DNA of 64,000 bases, taken from positions 1,079,638 to 1,143,637 of the forward strand of contig NZ_BSEV01000001.1 of NCBI RefSeq assembly GCF_027922005.1, written 5' to 3'. Source of the stretch: Streptosporangium carneum (GTDB taxonomy: Bacteria > Actinomycetota > Actinomycetes > Streptosporangiales > Streptosporangiaceae). Below the pieces are notes generated by a model that saw only the letters and a list, made by a program, of their open reading frames with translations, was not told the origin of the DNA and ran no database searches. Position 1 is the first letter of the stretch. Every line of letters starts with the position of its first letter. A program made the position numbers and the translations under genes. Shown piece after piece: positions 26,070 through 34,788 of this stretch.

Positions 26070-26446
26070 CCGTCATGGGGCCCGGCTGCACCCCTTGCCG
26101 ATCAAGAGGATCGGTGACAGCGGAGACCGCTGTCGCACTGCCTGCCCTCATCGTGGTCCTGGCCGCGGCACTGTGGGCGGTGGCGGTGGTCGGGGCCCAG
26201 CTCGAGTGTGTGGACGCGGCTCGCGCGGGTGCCCGAGCCGCGTCGAGGGGGGAGCCGTTGGAGCGCGTGCGGGGTGGCGTCCTGGCCGCCGCCCCGCCGG
26301 GGGCGCGGGTGACCGTGACCCGGGGCGCGGAGGTCACCCGGGTGGAGGTGTTCGCCAGCGTCGCGCCTGGCTGGGGTTCCTCCCTGCCAGGCGTCACCGT
26401 CCACGCGACCGCCGTCTCCGCCACCGAGCCCGGTGGGGAGCGGTGA
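26066..26446 (+). CDS. TadE-like minor pseudopilin
   Basis: A 126-residue protein with a short basic N-terminus, the TadE motif SVTAETAVALPALIVVLAAA (residues 16-35) and one transmembrane helix, then a small extracytoplasmic domain. TadE proteins are minor pilin-like components. The ATG at 26066 overlaps the pilin stop. The family-type TAE(T/A)A sequence before the helix supports the call. Its 3' end is copied in the first bases of the next gene. Confidence 0.9.
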   Translation: MTVMGPGCTPCRSRGSVTAETAVALPALIVVLAAALWAVAVVGAQLECVDAARAGARAASRGEPLERVRGGVLAAAPPGARVTVTRGAEVTRVEVFASVAPGWGSSLPGVTVHATAVSATEPGGER

Positions 26447-26860
26447 AGCGGTGACCGCGGTCGGGAGAGATCAGCGACGAAGAGGAGTGGCCAGGGGAGA
26501 AGTCGGGTGGGGAGCGGTGAAGTGGGACGCCGTCAGGAGAGATCAGCGACGGACAGGAGCGGGCAGAGGAGAAGCCTGGAGTGGACTGGAGGGCAGAAGC
26601 TGGGGGTGGGCAGGCAGCAGGAGAGAAGCAGCAGGGGCAGGCAGGGGAGAAGCGGCAGGTGGGAGGAGACAAGTGGGGGAGGCGGGGGAGACAAACGGGG
26701 AAGAGGGGCGAGAGGAGACAAGCGGAGAGACGGGCGGGGAGCGGAGAGATGGGCGGGGAGCGGAGAGACGGGCGGAGAGCGGAGAGACGGGCGGGGAAGG
26801 GAGGAGAGGGAGACAGGCGGGGAGTGGGGGACAGGCGGGGAAGGGAGACCGAGGGGCGGC
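26431..26860 (+). repeat. purine-rich repeat region with tandem duplication and G-quadruplex motif
   Basis: The tadE/tadG junction (GGTGGGGAGCGGTGAAG, then GAGAGATCAGCGACG) is duplicated about 72-74 bp downstream (26431 and 26505). From about 26725 follow 19-bp units of the type GGAGAGACGGGCGGGGAGC. At 26819-26845 four G-runs of 4, 5, 4 and 3 guanines are separated by loops of 3, 6 and 2 bases, a canonical G-quadruplex pattern on the coding strand. Confidence 0.8.
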
Positions 26861-27254
26861 GACGATCTGGGTGGTCGGGCTCATGACGCTGATCTTCATT
26901 GTGGCAACCGCGATCGTGTTCGCCGGGACAGCCAGGGTCGCCCGCCACCGAGCCCGGAGCGCAGCCGACCTGAGCGCGCTCACCGCCGCTCGTCTGGCCT
27001 TCGCCGACCCGGAGCGTGGGTGCGGGAAGGCGTCCTTACTGGCTACGAGCAACGGTGCGAGGCTTGTGCGGTGCTCCGTCGATGGTTACGGCATCGCCGA
27101 CGTTCAGGTCACGGTACGGTTCTCGCTGCCCGTCCTGGGCGGTCGGGTGATCACGACCGCCGCTCGTGCGGGTCCGGTCCACATCGCCGACGCCGTCGAT
27201 GAGACCGCCTCGTTCACATGGTCGGAGACTCGTTCACATGGTCGGAGAAGGTGA
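26433..27254 (+). CDS. TadG-like/Rv3654c-type secretion protein with repeat-derived N-terminus
   Basis: A 273-residue protein at most. The conserved part begins near residue 138 with GDRGAATIWVVGLMTLIFIV, the TadE/Rv3654c-type helix, followed by a small exported domain. The first about 135 residues are an Arg/Gly/Glu-rich stretch encoded by purine-rich tandem repeats and are not family-like. The start is uncertain: GTG 26433 overlaps tadE, GTG 26451 is 4 bp after its stop, and no start codon lies right before the conserved part. The long head must be either translated or removed. The C-terminal residues are changed by a 20-bp duplication. Confidence 0.7.
   Translation: MGSGEAVTAVGRDQRRRGVARGEVGWGAVKWDAVRRDQRRTGAGRGEAWSGLEGRSWGWAGSRREAAGAGRGEAAGGRRQVGEAGETNGEEGREETSGETGGERRDGRGAERRAESGETGGEGRRGRQAGSGGQAGKGDRGAATIWVVGLMTLIFIVATAIVFAGTARVARHRARSAADLSALTAARLAFADPERGCGKASLLATSNGARLVRCSVDGYGIADVQVTVRFSLPVLGGRVITTAARAGPVHIADAVDETASFTWSETRSHGRRR
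27209..27248. repeat. 20-bp exact tandem duplication at the 3' end of the TadG-like gene
   Basis: CTCGTTCACATGGTCGGAGA occurs twice head to tail (27209-27228 and 27229-27248). Twenty is not a multiple of three, so the duplication shifts the frame and makes the present C-terminus and stop codon. Confidence 0.9.
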
Positions 27255-27317
27255 GAACCGCCCATGGTGCTGGTGACGTCAGTCGGTGTCGTCGGGATGA
27301 GGCGGGCCCTGACCGGG

Positions 27318-27791
27318 CTACGGCGTGGTGCGCTGAGGGACGGCGAGGCGCTTCGCGGCGGCCGTGACGAACGCCGACACCGCTGCTTCGAACTCCGCTT
27401 CGCGGGTCCTGAGCTCGGTTTGGTCGACCGCATCGCGTAGGGCGTCCATGTGCGCGAATGCGGCGTCGGCGAGCGGCTCGGGCCGACCTGACACCAGATG
27501 CAGCCGGAAACGCGCGGTTTCGGCCAGGGCGCCCAGGCGATCGGCCTCGACGCGCGCCTGGGTGAGTTCGGCGGGATCCGAGCGCCGGAGCCACACGGTG
27601 ACGACAGCGCGCTTGAGGTCGGTCACCGCGGCGGCGAACTCGCTGTAGGCGGCCAGACGTTCCTGGCGCAGCCGCTCCTCGCGTGCGATCGCCTCAGCCC
27701 GCACGGCGGTCTGTCGCTGGAACAGGTAGGTGCTGAAGGACCCCAGAAGGGTCCCGAGAACGGCGATCAGGCTTCCAAGGACAGCGCTCAC
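27318..27791 (-). CDS. small membrane-anchored coiled-coil protein
   Basis: A 157-residue protein of unknown function. An N-terminal membrane helix (VLGSLIAVLGTLLGSFSTYL) is followed by a long charged helix (RQTAVRAEAIAREERLRQERL) and further helical segments. Similar proteins, annotated only as hypothetical, are common in actinomycetes. GTG 27791 is preferred; TTG 27797 is an alternative. It lies between the Tad locus and a broken ADP-ribosylglycohydrolase gene and converges with the TadG-like gene. Confidence 0.7.
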   Translation of the reverse strand: MSAVLGSLIAVLGTLLGSFSTYLFQRQTAVRAEAIAREERLRQERLAAYSEFAAAVTDLKRAVVTVWLRRSDPAELTQARVEADRLGALAETARFRLHLVSGRPEPLADAAFAHMDALRDAVDQTELRTREAEFEAAVSAFVTAAAKRLAVPQRTTP

Positions 27792-27873
27792 CCGCAAAGG
27801 GGATCACATTCGACGTCTGGGCCCAAGGGTGCCCATTCCTGCTCCGTGCTGGTTCTGATGCTCTGCTGGGCTC

Positions 27874-28524
27874 TCAAGGAGTTGAGGGAGCAAGGCCGCC
27901 TGTGACCGCGGCGACGGTGTCGGTGTCGCCGCCCAGGTCGATCGCGGCGCGTATCGCGTCCTCGTAGCCGGAGGTGGTGCACGGAGCCCAGACGGCTGAG
28001 CCGAGGCAGGGCCAGACGGCGCTGTTGAACTGGGTGGCGTGGTCGGGATGCTGTCGCGGTGCGAGGACAGTGGCGTACCTCTCACGGTGATTGGGCCGAC
28101 GCGGGTGAGAGTGTCCGGAAGAGCAGCGAGGGGATCGCCGCCCTCCAGCGCCACACGCAGCAGGTCGTGGAAGATCGCGGTTCCCTCCCAGGCGGCGGGA
28201 TCGCCGTGGGTGAGCGCGGCGATGCGGCGAGCGGCGTTCATGGTGGCGTCCTGCCCCTGATGCGCGAAATACACCGCCGAAGTGGTGGTCCTCATCAGCG
28301 AGCCGTTTCCGGCGGCGCGACGGGTGCTCTGGAAGTGGACGGCAACGGCGCGGTCCCAGGGCATGCCGTTGGTCAGGACATCCTCGGTCTGCAGCCCGAT
28401 GTCCTGGGCTCACAGGCCGCCCATCGCTGGAAACGGGAGAAGACGTCCGGCAGGTCCAGTCCTTCCTGCTCCAGCAGCGACTCGGCCAGGTGCGCGGCCA
28501 TCTGTGTGTCGTCGGTGGCCTCTT
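27874..28524 (-). pseudogene. ADP-ribosylglycohydrolase remnant, frameshifted and truncated
   Basis: Three adjacent frames together spell parts of an ADP-ribosyl-glycohydrolase (DraG/ARH family). The N-terminal piece has TDDTQMAAHLAESLL, the metal-binding DDT motif. A middle frame has GLQTEDVLTNGMPWDRA and GNGSLMRTT. A third frame has FNSAVWPCLGSAVW and AIDLGGDTDTVAAVTGGLA, the second metal motif. Frameshifts are needed near 28405-28420 and near 28075-28085. The gene also lacks its beginning before DDT and its end after the GGDTDTVAA block. It is almost certainly inactive. Confidence 0.88.
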
Positions 28525-28545
28525 GTCAGGGGCGGGGGTCTCATG

Positions 28546-30888
28546 TCAGGGGGAATCGGAGAGCAGGACGGCCAGGAGGCGCAGGGCCCCGGTCTTGTCG
28601 AGGGGTTCGTTGCCGTTGCCGCACTTGGGGGACTGGATGCAGGACGGGCAGCCGCGCTCGCACTCGCAGGAGGCGATGGCCTCCCTGGTGGCCGTGAGCC
28701 AGTCGAGGGCGCGGGCGTAGCCGCGTTCGGCGAAGCCCGCGCCGCCCTCGTGGCCGTCGTAGACGAAGACGGTGAGCAGCCCGGTGTCGGGGTGGAGCTC
28801 GGTGGAGACGCCGCCGATGTCCCAGCGGTCGCAGGTCGCGAAGAGCGGCAGCAGGCCGATGGAGGCGTGTTCGGCCGCGTGCGCGGCTCCTCCGAGGTCC
28901 AGGCCGTCCTGGGCCAGGGGGGCGGTCGCCGAGGCGGGCAGGGTCCACCAGACCGCGCGGGTGCGCAGGGTGCGCGGAGGAAGGTCGAGCGGCTCGTCGC
29001 CCATGAGTTCGCTGCTCTGGGCGCGGCGTCTGATGTAGGAGACGACCTGGCGGGTCACCTCGACGGAGCCGAAGTGGAGCTCTCCCCGGCCGAGTGGGTG
29101 CGAGTGGAGGGACTCCAGGACCGAGATGTCGGTGACGTCCCTGGCGAAGGTCGTGTAGTCGGGGGCGCCGGCCTCGACGAGGGCGACGCCCGCCTCCAGG
29201 TCCAGCTCGGCGACCAGGAACGTCTCCCCCTGGTGCACGTAGACGGCGCCGGTGTGCACGCTGGTGTGCGCGGAGGGCTCGTCCACGGTGCCCAGCAGCC
29301 GTCCCGTGGACATCTCGACGACCTGGACCGGGGGGCCGCCCGCTCCCCGGATGTCGGCGAGGTCGGTGGCCCTTTCCCTGCTGGTCCAGAACCAGCCCGT
29401 CGCGCGCTCCCTGAGCAGGCCGTCCGCGACGAGGCCCGCGAGCACCTCCTTCGCGCTCTGCCCGAAGATCTCCAGATCGTCGTGGGTCAGCGGGATCTCG
29501 GCGGCGGCGGCGCACAGGTGGGGGCCCAGCACGTAGGGGTTGGCCGGGTCGAGCACGATCGCCTCGACCGGGCGGCCGAAGAGCGCCTCGGGGTGGTGGA
29601 CGAGGTAGGTGTCCAGCGGGTCGTCCCTGGCGATCAGCACGGCCAGGGCGTCCTGCCCCGCGCGTCCCGCCCTGCCCGCCTGCTGCCACAGCGACGCCCT
29701 CGTCCCCGGCCATCCGGCGATGAGCACGGCGTCCAGCCCGGACACGTCGACGCCGAGCTCCAGCGCGTTCGTGGTCGCCAGCCCGAGGAGGCCTCCGGAG
29801 CGGAAGGCCCTCTCCAGCCCCCGGCGGTCCTCGGCGAGGTATCCGGCCCGGTAGGCCGCGACCCTGTCCGGCAGGTCCACGGGCGCGTCGGAGCCGATGA
29901 CGAGGTCCTGAAGCCTGGCCCTGGCGGTCAGGGCGACCGACTCGGCGGCCCTGCGGGAGCGGACGAAGGCGAGGGTGCGGACGTCGGCGGCGACCAGGTC
30001 CGCGAGGAGGTCGGCGCTCTCGGCGGCGGCGGGACGGCGCAGGGGCGCGCCGCCCTCGCCGCGCAGATCGGTCAGGGGCGGCTCCCACAGGGCGAAGGTG
30101 GTCGCGCCCCGGGGAGAGGCGTCCGTGGTCACCTCGGCCATCTGGAGGCCCGTCAGGCGCGTCGCGAAGGTCCCGGGCTCGCTGGCCGTCGCAGAGGAGA
30201 GCAGGAACACCGGGTTTGAGCCGTACCGCGCGCAGATCCGGCGCAGGCGGCGCAGGATCTGGGCGACGTGGGAGCCGAACACGCCCCGGTAGCCGTGGCA
30301 CTCGTCCACCACGACCATCGCCAGCCGCCGCCAGAAGGCCGACCACTGGGCGTGACGGGGGAGCATCGTGCGGTGGAGCATGTCCGGGTTCGTCAGGACG
30401 TAGTTGGCGTGCTTGCGGACCCAGGCCCGCTCCTCGAAGGAGGTGTCGCCGTCGAAGGTGGCCGCGCGCAGTTCGGGGACGTCCAGCTCCTCCAGCGCGC
30501 GGAGCTGGTCGGCGGCCAGCGCCTTCGTCGGCGTCAGGTAGAGGATCGTGCGGCCGTCCAGCACGGAGGAGACGGCCGGGACGAGGTAGGAGAGCGACTT
30601 CCCCGAGGCGGTTCCTGTGGCGATGATCACGTTTTGACCACGATGTACCAGTTCAGCGGCCTCGGCCTGGTGCGGCCACAGTCCTGGAATCCCTCGGTTC
30701 GCCCAGCGCGTAACCAGGCGCTCCTCGACCCAGTCCGGCCATCGGGTCTCACCCGCCTGACGTGCGGGAACGTGCTCAACGTGGGTCACGCGCTCACGGC
30801 GCGCGGAAACGCCGAGCAGGTTGCCGAGTGCGGAACCCGCTCGGAGGGAGGAGGATGTGGGCGGAGTCACTGGTTTCCAGTCTGGCAT
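28546..30888 (-). CDS. DEAH/DECH-box helicase with DUF1998 zinc region (Tad-neighbourhood helicase)
   Basis: A 780-residue superfamily 2 helicase. Motif I is ATGTASGKSLSY, motif II is VVVDECHGYRG (DECH), motif III is LLSSATA, and motif VI is QQAGRAGRAG. The C-terminus carries a cysteine cluster CECERGCPSC..PKC typical of DUF1998. This domain order is found in the helicase that repeatedly accompanies the actinobacterial Tad locus and in the MrfA/YprA DNA-repair helicases. ATG 30888 (MPDWKPVTPP) is chosen over the longer 31086 frame, which overlaps the bldG region. A role in DNA repair is plausible; a role in pilus formation is unproven. Confidence 0.93.
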   Translation of the reverse strand: MPDWKPVTPPTSSSLRAGSALGNLLGVSARRERVTHVEHVPARQAGETRWPDWVEERLVTRWANRGIPGLWPHQAEAAELVHRGQNVIIATGTASGKSLSYLVPAVSSVLDGRTILYLTPTKALAADQLRALEELDVPELRAATFDGDTSFEERAWVRKHANYVLTNPDMLHRTMLPRHAQWSAFWRRLAMVVVDECHGYRGVFGSHVAQILRRLRRICARYGSNPVFLLSSATASEPGTFATRLTGLQMAEVTTDASPRGATTFALWEPPLTDLRGEGGAPLRRPAAAESADLLADLVAADVRTLAFVRSRRAAESVALTARARLQDLVIGSDAPVDLPDRVAAYRAGYLAEDRRGLERAFRSGGLLGLATTNALELGVDVSGLDAVLIAGWPGTRASLWQQAGRAGRAGQDALAVLIARDDPLDTYLVHHPEALFGRPVEAIVLDPANPYVLGPHLCAAAAEIPLTHDDLEIFGQSAKEVLAGLVADGLLRERATGWFWTSRERATDLADIRGAGGPPVQVVEMSTGRLLGTVDEPSAHTSVHTGAVYVHQGETFLVAELDLEAGVALVEAGAPDYTTFARDVTDISVLESLHSHPLGRGELHFGSVEVTRQVVSYIRRRAQSSELMGDEPLDLPPRTLRTRAVWWTLPASATAPLAQDGLDLGGAAHAAEHASIGLLPLFATCDRWDIGGVSTELHPDTGLLTVFVYDGHEGGAGFAERGYARALDWLTATREAIASCECERGCPSCIQSPKCGNGNEPLDKTGALRLLAVLLSDSP

Positions 30889-31042
30889 CTGTGGGCAGAG
30901 TCGCCGGGAATCGTGATTTCGTATAGACACTGAGCGTACGCATGGTTGAATGCCGCGCGTCGGGGCTTGTCGTCTGGGGGCCACCCGGTCCCAGGAGTCA
31001 CGCCTGAATCGGTACTTTCGCAGGCAAGGCGCTGGAGGATCT

Positions 31043-31393
31043 GTGGATCTGAAGTTGGACCACCATTCCGAGGACCGTCTCACCATCGTTGAGGTCGAGG
31101 GTGAGATCGATGTCTACACCGCGCCCAGATTGCGTGAGCTCCTGATCGACCTGGTCAACAAGGGGAACTTCCACCTCCTCGTCAACATGGAGAAGGTCGA
31201 CTTCCTTGACTCAACGGGCCTTGGTGTCCTGGTCGGCGGGCTCAAGCGAGTTCGGGCGCACGACGGCTCACTGGAGTTGGTCTGCACCCAGGAGCGCATT
31301 CTGAAGATCTTCCGGATCACCGGGTTGACCAAGGTCTTCGGAATCTACGCCTCGGTCGAGGAGGCCAAGGAAGCTCACGGCTCAGACAAGTAA
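31043..31393 (+). CDS. bldG: anti-anti-sigma factor BldG
   Basis: A 116-residue STAS-domain protein very close to Streptomyces BldG, which controls aerial growth and antibiotic production through a partner-switching module. The phosphorylatable serine is in [20 protein letters not shown], and the C-terminal [14 protein letters not shown] is characteristic. GTG 31043 has GGAGG 4 bp upstream and gives the expected N-terminus; the frame extends to 30950. The gene is followed after 2 bp by its ATPase partner and is divergent from the helicase, as in Streptomyces. Confidence 0.94.
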   Translation: MDLKLDHHSEDRLTIVEVEGEIDVYTAPRLRELLIDLVNKGNFHLLVNMEKVDFLDSTGLGVLVGGLKRVRAHDGSLELVCTQERILKIFRITGLTKVFGIYASVEEAKEAHGSDK

Positions 31394-31395
31394 TC

Positions 31396-31842
31396 ATGGC
31401 TACCGTCGAGCTGACGTTCAGCGCCCTTCCCGCCCACGTGCGCACGGCACGCCTGGTCGCCACGGCGATCGCCAGGCGCACCGGGGTGGAGGAGTCACTG
31501 CTGGACGAGGTACGGCTCGCAGTCGGTGAGGCGTGCTCCCGGGCCGTCGAGGCGCACCGCCTCCACTGTCCGGGGGAGCCGATCCGCATCGAGCTCCGTG
31601 ATGACCTGGGGCGGTTCGAGGTGACCGTCACCGACTCGGCCCCGAGCGACGAGCTGGAGCAGGATCGCGCGCTGCTGCGATTCGACGACCCGCTCGTGCA
31701 GCTTCCCGACGCCCTGATGTCCGGCTTCGGCATCGCGGTCATCGTGGGACTGGCCGACGACGTCCAGGTCTATCCGAGCCAGAAGGGCATGCGCATCCGC
31801 ATGAGCTGGCCTGCGGCGACCAACGGCCTGTCTCCGGCCTGA
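31396..31842 (+). CDS. anti-sigma-factor-like ATPase partner of BldG
   Basis: A 148-residue GHKL-type ATPase of the RsbW class. The N-box-like segment LLDEVRLAVGEACSRAVEAH and the later GFGIAVIVGLADDVQV (G-box region) are visible. In Streptomyces the orthologue lies next to bldG and is the BldG kinase/anti-sigma candidate. It begins 2 bp after the bldG stop, so the two are co-transcribed. The target sigma factor cannot be seen in this window. Confidence 0.88.
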   Translation: MATVELTFSALPAHVRTARLVATAIARRTGVEESLLDEVRLAVGEACSRAVEAHRLHCPGEPIRIELRDDLGRFEVTVTDSAPSDELEQDRALLRFDDPLVQLPDALMSGFGIAVIVGLADDVQVYPSQKGMRIRMSWPAATNGLSPA

Positions 31843-31879
31843 CAGCAGTACATCTTGATCTGACAGCGGTAAGACCCGG

Positions 31880-31920
31880 CAGCCGGGCGCGTCCGACGGG
31901 ACGCGCCCGGCTGTCCGTTT
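31880..31920 (+). terminator. intrinsic terminator after the bldG operon
   Basis: A perfect 15-bp stem, CAGCCGGGCGCGTCC paired with GGACGCGCCCGGCTG, has a 4-nt loop (GACG) and is followed by TCCGTTT. It lies 38 bp after the stop of the ATPase gene. Confidence 0.85.
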
Positions 31921-32295
31921 GTGGGGGCCTGGTTTCGGTCAAACATAATTTTGATATGTGAGGACTGAAATGAGAGGAAGGCCTGGTGAAGGCACCTCGT
32001 CCGCCGGTTCGGGCAACCTTTAACCGGAAGAGTCGAGAAGGATTACTGCCCGCGTCATTAATTGGCCACGCGCAGAGGCTTCATATCGGCGAGTTGGCTG
32101 CGTAGACTCCCCGGCACCGGCCAAGGTTTGTCCTTCGGAAGCGGCTCGCAGGCGGGCCGGGTTCCGTCGGAGGTCTGCGGACGCAACCGGAAGCGGCACT
32201 GCCAACCACCCCGGACGTGCGCCGCTCCACCTTCCTATCGTCTACCGCAGCGCAGTCCGGGCAGGACGTGATCCCGTCTTGCCGAGGAGAGTCGG
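31921..32295. other. hppA upstream region
   Basis: About 375 bp between the bldG-operon terminator and hppA. An AT-rich stretch at 31945-31975 (around CATAATTTTGATATG) is the best promoter candidate. The remaining 300 bp would form a long leader, but I did not recognise a riboswitch. The hppA ribosome site (GAGGAGAG) is at 32282-32289. Confidence 0.45.
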
Positions 32296-34629
32296 ATGTC
32301 TGTGCTCGATCTCGCCGCTGCCGAAGAGCCAGCGGTATCCCTGAGCGGTTCCCACTTCAACATCGTGATCGCGGTGGCCGTCGTGGCCCTGATCGCACTC
32401 GCCGTCGCAGCAGTGCTGGTGCGAGAGGTTCTCGCCGCCAGCCAAGGCACCGAGCGTATGCAGAGCATCGCGCGAGCCGTACAGCAAGGGGCTTCCGCGT
32501 ATTTGACGCGGCAGTTCAGGACACTCGCGGTGTTCGTGATCCTTATTCCTTTCCTGCTCTACCTGCTCCCCGCGGAGTCGACCGGTGTGGCCGTCGGCCG
32601 CTCCGCCTTCTTCGTGGTCGGCGCGGTGTTCTCCGCGCTCACCGGCTTCGTCGGCATGTGGCTCGCGGTCCGGGGGAACGTCCGCGTCGCCGCCGCCGCC
32701 CGTGAGTCGGGCGAGAAGGTCGCGATGCGGATCGCCTTCCGCACCGGTGGCGTGGCCGGCATGATCACCGTCGGTCTCGGCCTGCTCGGCGCCGCCATCG
32801 TGGTGATCAGCTACGGCGGCGAGGCTCCGGCGGTGCTGGAGGGCTTCGGCTTCGGCGCCGCGCTGCTCGCGATGTTCATGCGGGTCGGCGGCGGCATCTT
32901 CACCAAGGCCGCGGACGTCGGGGCCGACCTGGTCGGCAAGGTCGAGCAGGGCATCCCGGAGGACGACCCGCGCAACGCCGCGACCATCGCCGACAACGTG
33001 GGCGACAACGTGGGCGACTGCGCCGGCATGGCGGCCGACCTGTTCGAGTCCTACGCGGTGATGCTGGTGGCCAGCCTGATCCTGGGCAAGGTCGCCTTCG
33101 GCACGGAGGGCCTGGTCTTCCCGCTGGTCGTTCCCATGATCGGTGTGCTCACCGCCATCATCGGCATCTTCACCACCGCCCCCCGCAAGGGCGACCGCAA
33201 CGGGATGGCGGCGATCAACCGGGGCTTCTTCATCTCGGCGGCGATCTCGGCCGTCCTCGTCGCCGTCGCGGCCTACGTCTACCTGCCCGACAGCTTCTCC
33301 AAGCTGACCGGCGTGAGCGCGGAGATCGCCGCGGTCACCACCGACCCCCGGCTCATCGCGATCGGCGCGGTGCTCATCGGCCTGGTGCTGGCCAGCGCCA
33401 TCCAGATTCTCACCGGCTACTTCACCGAGACCAACCGTCGTCCGGTGAAGGACATCGGCGAGAGCGCCCGCACCGGCCCCGCGACCGTCATCCTGTCCGG
33501 CATCAGCGTCGGTCTGGAGTCGGCGGTCTACTCGGCGCTGGTCATCGGCGCGGCCGTCTACGGGGCGTTCCTGCTCGGCTTCGGCAACGTCACCATCGCC
33601 CTGTTCGCGGTGGCCCTGGCGGGCACCGGTCTGCTGACCACGGTCGGCGTGATCGTGTCGATGGACACCTTCGGCCCTGTCTCGGACAACGCCCAGGGCA
33701 TCGCCGAGATGTCCGGTGACGTCGAGGGCGAGGGCGCCAGGGCGCTCACGTCGCTGGACGCCGTCGGCAACACCACGAAGGCCATCACCAAGGGCATCGC
33801 GATCGCCACGGCGGTGCTCGCCGCGACGGCCCTGTTCGGCGCGTTCAGGACGGCGATCGAGACCCAGCTGGGCAACGCGAGCCAGGGTGTGAAGGACGTG
33901 CTGGGCTCCTTCAGCTCCTTCAGCCTGAGCGTCGACTCCCCGAACGTGCTCGTCGGACTGGTCATCGGCGCGGCGGTCGTGTTCATGTTCTCCGGGCTGG
34001 CCATCCTGGCGGTCGGCCGCGCGGCGGGACGGGTGGTCTTCGAGGTCCGGGAGCAGTTCCGCACCAAGCCGGGGATCATGGCGGGCACCGAGCTGCCCGA
34101 CTACGGCAGGGTCGTGGACATCTGCACCCGTGACTCGCTGCGGGAACTGGCGACGCCGGGCCTGCTGGCCGTGCTCACCCCGATCGCCGTCGGCTTCGCC
34201 CTGGGCTACGCCCCGCTCGGCGCGTTCCTGGCGGGCGCCATCGCCTGCGGCACGCTCATGGCGGTGTTCCTCGCCAACTCCGGCGGCGCGTGGGACAACG
34301 CGAAGAAGCTGGTCGAGGACGGCCACCACGGAGGCAAGGGCTCGCAGGCCCACGAGGCCACGATCATCGGCGACACGGTGGGCGACCCGTTCAAGGACAC
34401 CGCGGGACCGGCGATCAACCCGCTTCTCAAGGTGATGAACCTGGTGGCGCTGCTGATCGCGCCCGCCGTCGTGGCCTACGCCGACAACGTGGCGCTGCGG
34501 ATCGGTGTCACCGCGATCGCGGTGGTCATCGTCGTCGGCGCCGTCGTGGTCTCCAAGCGCCGTTCGGCGAGCATCTCCCCGACCGAGGAGAACCACGTCG
34601 ACCGTCAGCGGGAGCCGGTCTCCAGCTGA
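32296..34629 (+). CDS. hppA: proton-translocating membrane pyrophosphatase, K+-independent type
   Basis: A 777-residue, about 16-helix membrane pyrophosphatase that couples pyrophosphate hydrolysis to proton pumping. The substrate-binding signature GGGIFTKAADVGADLVGK and the DNVGDNVGDCAGMAADL motif are intact. The segment GNTTKA has lysine where K+-dependent enzymes have alanine, so this is the K+-independent, H+-pumping class. The ATG at 32296 has a GAGGAG site. The gene follows the bldG operon, as in streptomycetes, and ends at a strong terminator. Confidence 0.96.
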   Translation: MSVLDLAAAEEPAVSLSGSHFNIVIAVAVVALIALAVAAVLVREVLAASQGTERMQSIARAVQQGASAYLTRQFRTLAVFVILIPFLLYLLPAESTGVAVGRSAFFVVGAVFSALTGFVGMWLAVRGNVRVAAAARESGEKVAMRIAFRTGGVAGMITVGLGLLGAAIVVISYGGEAPAVLEGFGFGAALLAMFMRVGGGIFTKAADVGADLVGKVEQGIPEDDPRNAATIADNVGDNVGDCAGMAADLFESYAVMLVASLILGKVAFGTEGLVFPLVVPMIGVLTAIIGIFTTAPRKGDRNGMAAINRGFFISAAISAVLVAVAAYVYLPDSFSKLTGVSAEIAAVTTDPRLIAIGAVLIGLVLASAIQILTGYFTETNRRPVKDIGESARTGPATVILSGISVGLESAVYSALVIGAAVYGAFLLGFGNVTIALFAVALAGTGLLTTVGVIVSMDTFGPVSDNAQGIAEMSGDVEGEGARALTSLDAVGNTTKAITKGIAIATAVLAATALFGAFRTAIETQLGNASQGVKDVLGSFSSFSLSVDSPNVLVGLVIGAAVVFMFSGLAILAVGRAAGRVVFEVREQFRTKPGIMAGTELPDYGRVVDICTRDSLRELATPGLLAVLTPIAVGFALGYAPLGAFLAGAIACGTLMAVFLANSGGAWDNAKKLVEDGHHGGKGSQAHEATIIGDTVGDPFKDTAGPAINPLLKVMNLVALLIAPAVVAYADNVALRIGVTAIAVVIVVGAVVVSKRRSASISPTEENHVDRQREPVSS

Positions 34630-34636
34630 GAGGAGA

Positions 34637-34676
34637 GCCGGTCTCCCGCCGCCGTCAGGGGAGGCGGGAGACCGGC
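34637..34676 (+). terminator. terminator after hppA
   Basis: A perfect 14-bp stem, GCCGGTCTCCCGCC and GGCGGGAGACCGGC, with a 12-nt loop lies 8 bp after the hppA stop codon. Confidence 0.75.
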
Positions 34677-34788
34677 GCCCGGCCGTCCGGGAAGCCGGGG
34701 CCGGTCGAGGAAGGCACGACGCGAGGGGTGCACGTGGCCGCGCACCCCTTTCGCGTGTCCGGGGCCTCCCGGTGGGAAACTGATCCGT

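Noticed and set aside
31921..32295. riboswitch (for example c-di-AMP type) upstream of hppA
   Set aside because: No conserved riboswitch core was recognised; only the long AT-rich leader is clear.
32242..34596. 784-codon antisense frame opposite hppA
   Set aside because: It is a GC-driven shadow of hppA; the sense strand has all pyrophosphatase motifs.
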